From Trachelipus rathkii (lineage: Eukaryota > Arthropoda > Malacostraca > Isopoda > Trachelipodidae): a DNA stretch of 17,500 nt. The position numbers were made by a program, and so were the translations under genes. The DNA lies in NCBI GenBank assembly GCA_015478945.1, contig JABUQX010088468.1:1-17500 (forward strand), in the 5' to 3' direction. Of this stretch, positions 1 to 8,411 are shown one piece after another (within the stretch, counting starts at the first letter, position 1; the number at the start of each line of letters is the position of its first letter). The notes beneath the pieces are model-generated. The model had not been told where the DNA came from, made no database searches, and saw nothing but the letters and a program-made list of their open reading frames with translations.

Positions 1-550
1 GGGTTGCCATAAGGTGAGGGAAATGGGACAAAAAGTCAGCGCCGAGGATGGGCTGTGTTACTTCAGCGACGAGAAAAACCCATGGAAACTGGCGGCGGAG
101 AGACAGATCCAACGTACACAATCGCTCTCCATATACCGGGATGGAAGAGCCATTAGCAGCGAATAGTTGACGACCAGGAATGGGACGGAGGAATCCGGAG
201 AAGGGTTGTTGGGTAAAATCGAAAGGCTAGAGCCGTAATTGATCAAGAAGGCAAGTATAGTAGAATGGTCGTAGATACGAAGAACGTCCTGTGTAGTAGG
301 AGGAGGAGAAGGAGAAAAAGAGCCGGCATCTCCCGTCGCTCCTGACGGGTTGGCTGCTGGGTTTCCCTGATAGAGAGGGCAGGGAAGGATCGCATTTCTT
401 GGCATCCATGCTGAAAGTATGGTGATAATAACAGTACCCATGAGGATACTGGCGCTGGCGTGAGGAAGAAGCAGAAGGTGAACTAGGACCACGAGAAGGA
501 CGCGAAAGTTGGAAGGAGTGGGATCATGAGAGCGAAAAGTGTTATTAATA
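1..550 (-). pseudogene. Gypsy-type zinc-knuckle remnant and aspartic protease start, frameshifted
   Basis: Downstream of gag on the minus strand, one frame gives a CYYHHTF...KKC stretch around 390-440. This resembles the reduced Cys/His knuckle between gag and protease in this Gypsy group. The next frame reads RIYDHSTILAFLINYGSSL at about 229-285, which aligns in position and pattern with the protease start FLIDTGSSLSILP seen in related elements. The catalytic Asp-Thr-Gly is replaced here by Asn-Tyr-Gly (codons at 232-240). Further frame changes occur before the ILGADFL segment near 1-50. The protease cannot be active. The assignment rests on motif order and recalled family pattern, not on a search. 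Confidence 0.7.
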
Positions 551-1369
551 CTAGCTGTAAGGGAGAGAAGGGCCGTTTTTTATATCGGCCATGCCATTTT
601 CGAGAACCGAAACCCGGGTATCCAGAGCTGCCGAAGGAGGAGGTTGTACTGCGAAAGCGTGAGAGTAGGAAGGTTGGGGTGGGTGAGAATAAGGAGGTTG
701 AGCTGGATAGGAGGCAGAAGGCGGATGAGGAACAAGAGGGGGAGGAAGAGTAGCGGAGGCGTTGGTAGAGTACTGGGGAATGTGTTGGGCGTGAGTTGTA
801 GATGGTTGAGGAGGAGCGAGAGTTGAAGAGGAAGGAGAAACGGAGGAAACGGCGTAGGTAGTGGGGACCAAAGGCTCCATCGGGGGGCGCAAAATTCTGT
901 CTGCTGTAGCGGCAAACTCAGTGAGGGACAACGTCGGGTTTATTGATTGCAGTACGCTGTGATGTCGAGCAGGCATCTTCTGGAGGAAGAAGGTGCGAAT
1001 TATTTTTTCTTCCCGTGTAGATGGAGTGCCGCCCAACAAACCCAGCATCCCTACCATCAATTCCGAGGGTTTCTGGTCGCCCAGTGAGATGCCTCCAAGC
1101 AGAGTTTCCAATTGTTCCTCTCTGGTGGGAGCCAAGCGGTCGATAATAAGGTTTTTGAGCGTGTTGTAAGGGGTTGTAGAGTTTCTAGTTGTTGCCAGGC
1201 CATCCCTGATTTTGAGGAGGCAAGATTCTGGTAGAGCATTCACAACTCTCGAATATCTCTCCTTCTCGTCTTCGATGGTCAGGAGCGCTGACTCGGCCGG
1301 GTCAAACCAAAGCTCGGGATTGTTTACGAAGAAGGGTTGCAAATGGAATGCTCGCGAGGGAGTAGACAT
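551..1369 (-). pseudogene. Gypsy-type gag protein (capsid-like), open for 272 residues
   Basis: Gag packages the element RNA into cytoplasmic particles. Residues 9-25 (LQPFFVNNPELWFDPAE) are the tryptophan-containing N-terminal signature of the capsid-like domain common in arthropod Gypsy gags. The helical capsid-like region continues to about residue 165, with a typical segment around REEQLETLLGGISLGDQKPSE. Residues 165-250 are Pro/Ser/Thr/Tyr-rich and low complexity. The ATG at 1369 is chosen because the signature starts a few residues after it. The frame stops at about residue 272, before any zinc knuckle, although Cys/His residues follow in another frame, so a frameshift has separated gag from protease. 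Several plus-strand open frames over this region are antisense shadows. Confidence 0.75.
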
Positions 1370-1591
1370 GACGAAAGGCGTAGAAGTTGGCAGAGCAAAG
1401 GAAAGAAAAGAAGGGAAATAAGATGTGGAGCGAGCGGAGGCACTAATAACGGACCGAGGGTGGAAAAATCAAAGAAATTACAACCTTAGGAGCTAGACCA
1501 AGGATTAAAATGAGGCTGTTGCGATATGAAATTGCCAAAATACTTTTATATATAAAAAAAATAATATTAAAGTTTTTTTATTTATTTTTTA
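1370..1591. other. Non-coding stretch upstream of the Gypsy gag
   Basis: On the minus strand this lies directly before the gag ATG and should be the element's leader, perhaps with part of its 5' LTR. I see no clear TG...CA terminus, no tRNA-complementary primer site and no matching copy elsewhere in the window. A/T runs begin at about 1540. Confidence 0.4.
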
Positions 1592-1815
1592 TTTGAGTGA
1601 GTGTACGAGGGTTTCCTCAGCGCACAAGAGTGTGGCTATACCGTGTTAGGAATCCCACGACAAGGGCGATAACAATAACAATACTTTAAAAAAAAAATTT
1701 TTTAATTTCCTTTTTTTTGTTTTTTGTTTGAGTGGGTGTACGAGGGTATCCACAGCACACAAGGTGTGGCTATACCGTGTAAAGGATACCACAACAAGGG
1801 CGATAATAATAATAA
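1592..1815. repeat. Two-copy tandem repeat, period 135 bp, with a conserved hairpin
   Basis: Copy 1 starts at 1592 and copy 2 at 1727. Both read TTTGAGTG(A/G)GTGTACGAGGG, then a cytosine-rich arm, then GTGTGGCTATACCGTGT, then GACAAGGGCGATAA or close variants. The A/T-rich spacer upstream of each copy is also similar. Each copy has a potential stem: 1745-1751 GGTATCC pairs with 1784-1790 GGATACC, and the copy-1 arms have changed in a partly matching way. An inner CACAC/GTGTG stem lies at 1756-1768. Copy 2 is followed by (AAT)n-like sequence. Function is unknown; part of an LTR or a structured short repeat are both possible. Confidence 0.75.
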
Positions 1816-1899
1816 GAATAGCAATAATAATAATAATGAATAAGTTACGTGGTCTGTATGGAATACAGAACTTGACCAAGGTAGGGGTCCAACTGCTGA

Positions 1900-2031
1900 G
1901 GATTTAGTGCCGGAACAGGCTGGTGGCTTCTGCCGCTGCGACTTTGAGAATGTTACGAAGGACTTGAGTGATTTGATGCAGGAAGAAACTGGTGGCTGCT
2001 GCCGCTGCGACTTGTGGAGGCTGTTAAGAAG
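1900..2031. repeat. Two-copy tandem repeat, period 69 bp, with GC-rich core
   Basis: CTGGTGGCT(T/G)CTGCCGCTGCGACTT occurs at 1920 and again at 1989. Similar flanks are present on both sides: GATTTAGTGC versus GATTTGATGC upstream, and GTTA(C/A)GAAG-like downstream. The GC-rich core stands out from its A/T-rich surroundings. It resembles in style the leader region just after an LTR in some Gypsy elements, but no LTR pair supports that here. Confidence 0.7.
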
Positions 2032-2132
2032 AGAGAGAGAGAACGCAAACACAAGTGGGTAAATCTACCCGTTAAAAAAAAAACAATAAAAGTAAATGTT
2101 TTCTTTTTTTTAGTATGTATGTCTGCAACAAA

Positions 2133-2222
2133 ATGGATCTGGAGGATTTTCTTGGTCTTGTTGCGGGTCTTCTGGTTCTCGTCCGTGAAGCCAATCTTCA
2201 AACTTCAAAGGTCACCATGTAA
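2133..2222 (+). CDS. Small open frame of 29 residues, function unknown
   Basis: The frame runs from ATG at 2133 to TAA at 2220-2222 and encodes an acidic start (MDLEDFL) followed by a hydrophobic, helix-like run (GLVAGLLVLVREANL). A pyrimidine-rich stretch ending in TAG at 2111-2113 lies just upstream and could be a splice acceptor. The composition looks more protein-like than chance for its size. It might be the first codons of a decayed retroelement gag, since some Gypsy gags begin in a similar way and the GC-rich repeat lies just before it. No downstream continuation was found, and the call is weak. Confidence 0.2.
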   Translation: MDLEDFLGLVAGLLVLVREANLQTSKVTM

Positions 2223-2578
2223 AGCTGGTCATCGAGATTAGGTAGTAATGACCGCTTCTAGATAAGGATGAATGAGCATTGCTGTGAGTTTTCTTTATTT
2301 CCTTAATCCTATTTTACAAAAGCGGGATGGACCCCTGTCCTAAAAAACAAAAAACAAAGAATTAGAACAGGGTAATCCTAGTTATTAATATACTACATAT
2401 GAATCATATACTGCAGGAAGAATTCCTACAGAATATGAAGCTTATGCAGAGTAGTAGTACAAATGATTATCAGTTTGGGGGCTGTTTTATGTATATGCAT
2501 ACACAGGCAGGAAAAGGATCCTCCCTGGTATACATTCGCATGAAGCAGCATTACATTTGATATGAGTCTCACACTCAG
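2223..2578. other. Non-coding, no recognisable feature
   Basis: AT-rich sequence with short A-runs near 2340-2360. No open frame or element signature was recognised on either strand. Confidence 0.5.
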
Positions 2579-2701
<123 letters not shown>

Positions 2702-2730
2702 TTGCCTATGGTGTTGTAACTTCTTTGACT

Positions 2731-2760
2731 AGAGAGAGAGAGAAAAAAAAAGAGAGAGAG
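2731..2760. repeat. Short (GA)n tract interrupted by an A-run
   Basis: AGAGAGAGAGAG, then nine adenines, then AGAGAGAGAG. A low-complexity purine tract. Confidence 0.85.
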
Positions 2761-2820
2761 ATTTGGCTGACCCTACTGCACTACAATCACCTCTCCTTGA
2801 GCCTGTACGTAACCCATAAG

Positions 2821-3047
2821 CCCGCTCTGGGTTAGATATAGTAAATACCAATCTATGCGACTGCTATTTACTATATTGTTGCTAAAATATATTTTAAATT
2901 CTCTAATTCTAACATTTTTGGGCTGTTACACCTCTGCGCTACTATCAAACAGCTTGGCCTCTCTCCAAACTGCTATGTGAGGCGCATGCCCACTAGGGTT
3001 GGTATGTGGGGAATAACAGCCTATCTCAGAGCTGTTATTTCCCACAT
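2821..3047. repeat. Two diverged copies of a hairpin-forming unit
   Basis: Copy 1 lies at 2821-2877 and copy 2 at 2988-3048. Both begin GCCC(G/A)CT...GGGTT and then fold. In copy 1 the 12-base arm 2836-2847 pairs with 2865-2876 over a 17-nt loop. In copy 2 the 17-base arm 3004-3020 pairs with 3031-3047 over a 10-nt loop, with one G:T position. The arms differ between copies while pairing is kept. There is no poly-A or target duplication. Candidates are a short foldback element or a structured RNA repeat. Confidence 0.65.
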
Positions 3048-3640
3048 TATACTTAAAGATACATGCAACACTTAATCTCCACCTAGTTTTCTCCTTACTC
3101 TAGCCTCTAACCCCTAAGTTTGGCTAATTGCTTGAAACGCTACTTAAGCCTACAGCGAATTTTATACTGGCATGCATGAACACTTCACTTTGTTTTCCTA
3201 CTAGACTGTAGGCATTCTTTTTGATACGCTATTCAATCTAATGCGTTTTCGTTGTAACCTATTTCTAAACTTCAGCTTTAGGCTCCACCGACTAGTCTAG
3301 GTTCGCCTAACTTTGCTCTACTTTACCTAAAAATGTACTTAATAGGCTGCCAGCCTGCCCCTTTTTCTAAACTCACCTTGTTTGGGTTTAATTACTTTAT
3401 TAGCACTAAATTGCTTGTATTGGTATTTAAATGTTGTAACTTTGTTATTATTTTGCACTAATTCTGTAGAAAGATTCTACATGCTGTCGTGATTTTGAAA
3501 AGTGATAAATCGGCGGCTTGTAAGCGTGGCTTAGTTCTGCGAAACTACAGCCACATTTTAAACATAGGGTGTGTTCGGCTCTGCAGTTTAACTTTGTAGT
3601 TCAGCTCTGTATAGATGTTCTTTCCACTTCCACAGAGGGT
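3048..3640. other. Non-coding AT-rich stretch, no recognisable feature
   Basis: No long open frame, tRNA-like fold or transposon end was recognised. The sequence is fairly pyrimidine-rich on the plus strand between 3060 and 3400, with many CTAA and CCTA words. Confidence 0.5.
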
Positions 3641-3648
3641 ACCTCTCC

Positions 3649-3900
<252 letters not shown>

Positions 3901-3902
<2 letters not shown>

Positions 3903-4000
3903 TCGTTTGCAGAAAAACTGCAAAAGAAAAAAAACTTTTAATTTTAGAAATATAATTTCTCGTTTGTAGTGAAAACCACAAAGATATTTTATAGTATTTA
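3901..4000. repeat. Approx. 57-bp hairpin repeats, left of hAT insertion
   Basis: TCTCGTTTG begins at 3901 and again at 3958. Unit 1 has a perfect stem: 3906-3912 TTTGCAG pairs with 3918-3924 CTGCAAA over five adenines. Unit 2 keeps the fold with one mismatch (TTTGTAG / CCACAAA). Each is followed by a T-rich stretch ending near TTTTAG/TTTAT. The series resumes after the hAT element at 6265. Confidence 0.7.
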
Positions 4001-4008
4001 ATCAGAAT
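4001..4008 (+). repeat. Target site duplication, left copy (ATCAGAAT)
   Basis: ATCAGAAT directly precedes the hAT end and is repeated exactly at 6257-6264. Eight base pairs is the hallmark length for hAT insertion. Confidence 0.93.
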
Positions 4009-4412
4009 TAGTGATGGGACGATTAATCGGAATCGGAATTTTAGGAATCGGCTATTTTTCAGGAATCGGAATCGGAATCGGCAAAATTGTACCTATTCTT
4101 TGACCGATTCTTCGGTATACAATCTGAAAATAATTTTTATTCGATCTTTATATTTCAAAGACAATATTTCGAAGTCTGCTGTAATGATTTTTAATTTCAG
4201 TTCTTCCTTAATTCTATTTAATTAAAGAAAACTGGATTGAGCGGCGCATCTTTACGTAGAGACTAAGATATCATGTTAGGATTTTCTGAGTTATGGCGAG
4301 GCAGACATTTGGCAATGTTTCGTTAGTCATGTTATGTAATATGTTTTGATAATTATATACCCGTGAACTCGTAAGTGAGCTGTGAAATATTTGCCTTGTA
4401 GGCTTGTAATAA

Positions 4413-5760
4413 TTGGAGCTATTGAATATAAATGCTATTCTTCGAGTTTCACCTTTTCACGTATCTCACACAGCATCTAATATAAGTGATTGTCTTCAAA
4501 ATGTTATGGAAGAATTCGATATTCCTGCTAATAAAATTCATGTTATAGTAAAGAATAAAGCACCTAATATGGCTGCAGGAGTTACACAAGCAGGATTCCA
4601 GGAATTACCTTGCTTTTTACACTTTTTGACACTAGTTCTCAATGATGTCATATTTGAACAAAGAAACGTGAAAAAAAAATATATCCACTTATGCAGAGAT
4701 ATAAATCAGCAGATGCATTTCATGGGAGAACAAAATTAAGGTTAATGACATCAAACTGATTAAATTTATTAATAGGACTCAGCCCTTTTGGGGAATGTAC
4801 AAACCAGATGTAATAGCCAGTATCATATGCTTTCAAAATTTTTTGAACAAAAGACGGCTCTCATTTCATATTGCATTGATTATTCAAAACCTGCATGCTT
4901 AGAAACAACGGAAAGTTCTCGAAAAATTGCTAAAAATACTTAAAATTTTTGTTGATTGTACAAATTTATTGAGCCACAAGGAATCAATGGCAACGGCAAT
5001 AATCACAAATATTAAAGTGATATGCAGTTTTTTTAAAATCAGAAAAAGGACTATTTGAGGACTTGGGTCTACAGTATCAGCATGGAAAAATTCAGTAAAA
5101 AATAGATTCAGCATTTACTTTACTGATAAGAATCTTGTGCTTGCTACCTATCTTGATCCACGCTTTAAAACTACATTCCTTGAAGATGAATATAACAATA
5201 AAAAAGTGGAAGATATTCTTAAGCAATGGATGTGCGAAGATATATGTTGTATAAAGGAAAGGAAAACAGTTTCCACTACTTTAAACCAAAACAGTTTTCA
5301 CTACTTTAAACCAATCTTCAGATTCTTTTCATTTATCAACAGAATAGGGCGAAAAAGGTGATACTAAAGCTAACAGTTTTAACTTCAGTTTTGAAAGCTG
5401 TTTTTCGGAATTTAAAGAGCAAAAGACTTCAAAAACAGCAAAGAAACTCATTCCTAAGGAGAAAGACACATATTTTAAAATATAAAAAGTAGAAATCAAC
5501 CAATATAAAAATATGAAACTTATTAAAAATGCAGAAAGTCCCTTACAATGGTGGTCATCGAATAAAAATACCTTTCAGCATTTGGGTGTCCTTGCTAGAA
5601 AATATTTAAGCTCGCCCCCCTTTTCCGTGGAAAGGGAAAGACTCTTCAGAATTGGAGGATCAATTTATTCACCTAAAAAAATCGGATGAACTCAGAAACG
5701 GGAGAAATGTTAATGTTTTTGCACTACAATTTAAGAGTCATGCTTTGACTACAAATAATA
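4413..5760 (+). pseudogene. Degenerate hAT transposase (ZBED-like)
   Basis: hAT transposases cut and rejoin element ends in the nucleus. Three frame-shifted blocks remain. Block 1 (4413-4739) contains HVSHTASNISDCLQ, then HVIVKNKAPNMAAG and CFLHFLTLVLND, the family pattern around the second catalytic aspartate (DNAxNM) and the CxxH-type motif. Residues 48-49 are Asn-Lys where Asp-Asn is usual. Block 2 (5137-5361) has the conserved LATYLDPRFK motif. Block 3 (about 5520-5740) is the C-terminal dimerisation region: PLQWW, LGVLARKYLSSPPFSVER, SIYSPKK, and after another shift MLMFLHYNL. The BED zinc finger and first catalytic region are not visible. It is clearly non-functional. Confidence 0.9.
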
Positions 5761-6003
5761 ATGATAATTTTGCTTCAAAATCTTACTTTTAGTAAATTAA
5801 AGAAGGAATTTTTTTTAAACAAAAAATGACAAAATTGTTCATTTATTGTAAGATTTTTAAATATTGCTATTATTTTTCAGTGGTTAAATAGATAAAAGGT
5901 AATTAACTAATTATTTCTTTAGCAAAGATAAAATATAAGATTATTCTATGACATTAATTTATAAGGTTTTAAATATCTAAAATTAGTTGATTTAGCAAAA
6001 TTA

Positions 6004-6006
<3 letters not shown>

Positions 6007-6061
<55 letters not shown>

Positions 6062-6150
6062 TATATAACTGGTAACTAATAACTAATATATATATATTTA
6101 ATTTTTATTTATTTTTTTTCTCTTCTTTTTATATTTATATACATATATAT

Positions 6151-6184
<34 letters not shown>
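6007..6184. repeat. (TA)n tracts inside the hAT 3' region
   Basis: TA runs at 6007-6057 and 6141-6184 are separated by AT-rich sequence with a duplicated AACTAATA word. They lie directly before the subterminal AATCGG repeats. Confidence 0.9.
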
Positions 6185-6256
6185 GAATCGGAATCGGCAC
6201 TTTTGACTGGGATCGGAATCGGCATCGGCTGGAAATTTGGAATCGTCCCATTACTA

Positions 6257-6264
6257 ATCAGAAT
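6257..6264 (+). repeat. Target site duplication, right copy (ATCAGAAT)
   Basis: Exact match to 4001-4008, directly following the inverted-repeat end of the element. Confidence 0.93.
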
Positions 6265-6360
6265 ATTTATTCAAGATTTTTCCCTGTAGTAAAAACTGCA
6301 AAAATATTTTTAGTTTTATAAAATATTTTTTGTTGTAATGCATGGAAAATGCAATTTTTA
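6265..6360. repeat. Continuation of approx. 57-bp hairpin repeats, right of hAT insertion
   Basis: CTGTAGTAAAAACTGCAAA at 6284-6302 and GCATGGAAAATGC at about 6339-6351 repeat the stem-A-rich-loop-stem pattern seen at 3906 and 3963. Subtracting the element and its target copy restores a regular spacing of roughly 50-65 bp. The transposon therefore split a pre-existing tandem repeat. Confidence 0.55.
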
Positions 6361-6574
6361 AAATTTAATTAGATTTAAAACAGTTTAAAAAAAAGAAAAT
6401 ATTTACATTTGTTAATATTTTTGAGTTCATTTTGTGGAGTTATTAAACTCTTTTAATATTAAGTTTGTTTATTGATTAAGAGGTTCGGCTGAACCTAATT
6501 ATTTGGTTTCAAGATCTCCTTTTAAAAATCGGCTTTAACGGATTCTTTTATTTAAGCTTTGGCTTATATATACT
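6361..6574. other. Non-coding AT-rich stretch
   Basis: No open frame or transposon end was seen. GGTTCGGCTGAACC at 6482-6495 is a short imperfect palindrome. This might be the start of the LTR of the gag element downstream, but I cannot show an LTR pair. Confidence 0.4.
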
Positions 6575-6870
<296 letters not shown>

Positions 6871-7031
6871 TAATTTTTTTGCACTTTACATATCACATTG
6901 GTCATTTGACATCATCAATCCAAAGTTCTCTGTAAATATTGTAAATAGTTAGACTATTTAGTTTTAAGTTAATATTAAGTTAGATTTGTTAGAAATTTAA
7001 GTTAGTTTTAAGATTCTTTCATCCATATTTG

Positions 7032-7110
7032 GGCCAACTGACCCCATTTTTTAAATTTATTTGGTCAACTGACCCCATTTCTGAATTTATTTTTTGGTCA
7101 ATTAACCTTT
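7032..7110. repeat. Three tandem copies of a GGTCAACTGACC-type palindromic unit
   Basis: GGCCAACTGACCCC (7032), GGTCAACTGACCCC (7063) and GGTCAATTAACC (7096) recur every 31-33 bp. Each is followed by a T/A-rich spacer containing TTTAAATTTATTT or close variants. The core is a near-palindrome (GGTCA-AC-TGACC). The third copy has drifted. They lie upstream of the BEL/Pao gag, so they may belong to its LTR. Confidence 0.75.
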
Positions 7111-7142
7111 TTAGGCTCCTGCATTACCGGTCCCGGTTTCTT

Positions 7143-7233
7143 AACCGGTTCCCTATTTAAATAGACTTCGGTCTTTAACTTATATTTTTGAATTTAAATT
7201 ACGGCTAATAACTTTCTACTTTCGTTCGAAAGT
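7143..7233. promoter_or_regulatory. Cluster of short palindromes upstream of gag, possible LTR/leader
   Basis: Four small dyads follow each other: AACCGGTT (7143-7150), CTATTTAAATAG (7153-7164), AGAC-TTCG-GTCT (7163-7174) and ACTTTCG-TT-CGAAAGT (7218-7233). The AT palindrome could serve as a TATA-like element. Placement just before the gag suggests an LTR or leader, but a second LTR copy is not in the window. Confidence 0.3.
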
Positions 7234-8160
7234 GACGTTAAACTATTTGAATCGACGCAAGAACAACGTCGGATTTTTCGATGTCGTGCCAATCAGGCAA
7301 TTGACAACATCAACCCTCAAATACCCAATCCTAATCCCAACTTAAGACAAAATACAGTTATTAATTAACGACTTATAAAGCATCGATGTCCAACTAAGTG
7401 ACTTAGATGCTATCATTGGGAGCTCCTTAGCTAAAAAGACCCATCTCCTAGACGATGAGGAATATGATATTCTTCACGTGGCTAATTTGAACTGTATATA
7501 CAGTGCCAAAAATAAAATAAAAAATCTTAACCGGAAACGTCAAAAGCTCCGGCAAGTGGAAAAACTCCACAACCGCCGAGACTTTTCGGTTTCATGCAAT
7601 GGGGCTTTGCTATGAAGCCAATATAGTATTAAAGGAACAATATTATTTAATATACAAATTACAATTTTTGATCAAACAATTATTTTTTTTAAAGGTTGAG
7701 CTTGAAAAACTCAACCCATTACACCAACGTTGTTACTTCCGAAACGGCACTTCGCCAAGACCATCGCGATTGTCTTCATTACTACATATTAATAAAAAAT
7801 ACAATTTCTGAATTAGAATATTGACATCGTTCCATCGTTTGCCTTTTTTGTACCGAAAAGCATAACGCTTTTGAGTGTGAATTAATTTACACTCCTTCTT
7901 TAAGACGTAAAGAATTATTAAATCACAATTATTGATTGCAATGTTTTGCTCCAAACCAATCAAATCAGAGTGTCTGGTTGCAAAACCTTGCTTTTGCTGC
8001 AACTCTTTATCACATAATGTGGCTTTATGTGAATATCTCGAACCGCATTCACCTTCCGATGACTTCAACGAGAGTGAAGCGGAAGAAATCATTGAATCCA
8101 CTACTACTTCCAGCTAAGAAGATACTTCTATTATCAAAAATCAGAACCAGGAAGTAATAC
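7200..8160 (+). pseudogene. BEL/Pao-like gag remnant with zinc knuckles, frameshifted
   Basis: Plus-strand fragments in changing frames look like a decayed gag. 7203-7364 is an open stretch rich in Gln/Asn/Arg. 7379-7609 is an open stretch of about 77 codons with a charged, coiled-coil-like segment ending NRKRQKLRQVEKLHNRRD. At 7840-7878 a first knuckle reads CLFCTEKHNAFEC (CX2CX3HX4C), followed by an LRRKELL segment. A damaged middle knuckle follows at about 7936-7985. A third reads CFCCNSLSHNVALC (CX2CX4HX4C) at 7989-8030, followed by an acidic tail to the stop at 8117. A series of three knuckles separated by a basic linker is typical of BEL/Pao gags. Frames differ by frameshift between the knuckles, so no intact protein can be made. 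Confidence 0.6.
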
Positions 8161-8402
8161 GTCCCATAAGAAATCCCCGTCCTCATTTTCCTGCGCCTTT
8201 CAGGCCATTTTCTAACAAATAAGTTCATAAATAGGGTAATTTTCTCAAACTTCTTCTGGCTAAATTATTTGACAACTTAAATTCAATTAAAGATCATAAC
8301 TTCTCTTCAAAATTTACTTTTTGGCATTATTGACTCGAGTGATAAACTCCTACATTCTATTTCACTGCGTTTGACAACTATTATCATTTGTAATATGACT
8401 CC
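8161..8402 (+). other. Unassigned stretch after gag remnant
   Basis: One frame continues IRPIRNPRPHFPAPFRPF, a Pro/Arg-rich tail that could follow the knuckles. Further on, LKLLLAKLFDNLNS and SSDKLLHSI faintly recall the BEL/Pao gag core, but the order would then be wrong. I treat this as undecided. Confidence 0.25.
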
Positions 8403-8411
8403 ATCGATCAA
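8403..8411 (+). repeat. Target site duplication, left copy (ATCGATCAA)
   Basis: ATCGATCAA here is repeated exactly at 8939-8947, bracketing the truncated non-LTR element. Confidence 0.75.

Larger units (their letters stand above)
1..1369 (-). mobile_element. Gypsy-type LTR retrotransposon remnant (gag to protease), cut by left window edge
   Basis: The minus strand carries, in order, a gag-like protein, a short Cys/His-rich stretch and the start of an aspartic protease. That is the gag-pro-pol order of a Gypsy-type LTR element. The reading frame breaks near 550 and again between the protease core and the window edge. The last readable bases on the minus strand encode a VTQPILGADFLSHF-like stretch, which in this family follows the protease core, so reverse transcriptase and integrase should lie beyond position 1. 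No LTR or primer-binding site was recognised upstream of 1369. The element is dead in this region. Confidence 0.8.
4009..6256 (+). mobile_element. hAT-superfamily DNA transposon, full-length ends, inactive
   Basis: The element is 2248 bp and is flanked by a perfect 8-bp target duplication. Its termini are inverted repeats: TAGTGATGGGACGATT on the left, and TAGTAATGGGACGATT when the right end is read inward, with one mismatch in 16. Just inside the left tip are six AATCGG words (4026-4085). Three more full words plus partial ones occur near the right tip (6184-6230), all in the same orientation on the plus strand. Such subterminal words are typical transposase binding sites. The interior carries a decayed hAT transposase with its N-terminal part missing. 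Two (TA)n tracts (6007-6057, 6141-6184) have grown inside the 3' region. It cannot move by itself. Confidence 0.93.

Noticed and set aside
526..826. Plus-strand open frames of 75 and 95 residues
   Set aside because: Antisense to the Gypsy gag. Composition is a mirror of its low-complexity Pro-rich tail.
3480..3600. Possible small RNA gene from GGCTTAGTT...AACTACAGCC
   Set aside because: The stem is short and gapped, with no promoter boxes and no second copy.
7733..8101. Minus-strand 122-residue open frame
   Set aside because: Antisense to the zinc-knuckle region of the BEL/Pao-like gag, which has clear CCHC patterns on the plus strand.
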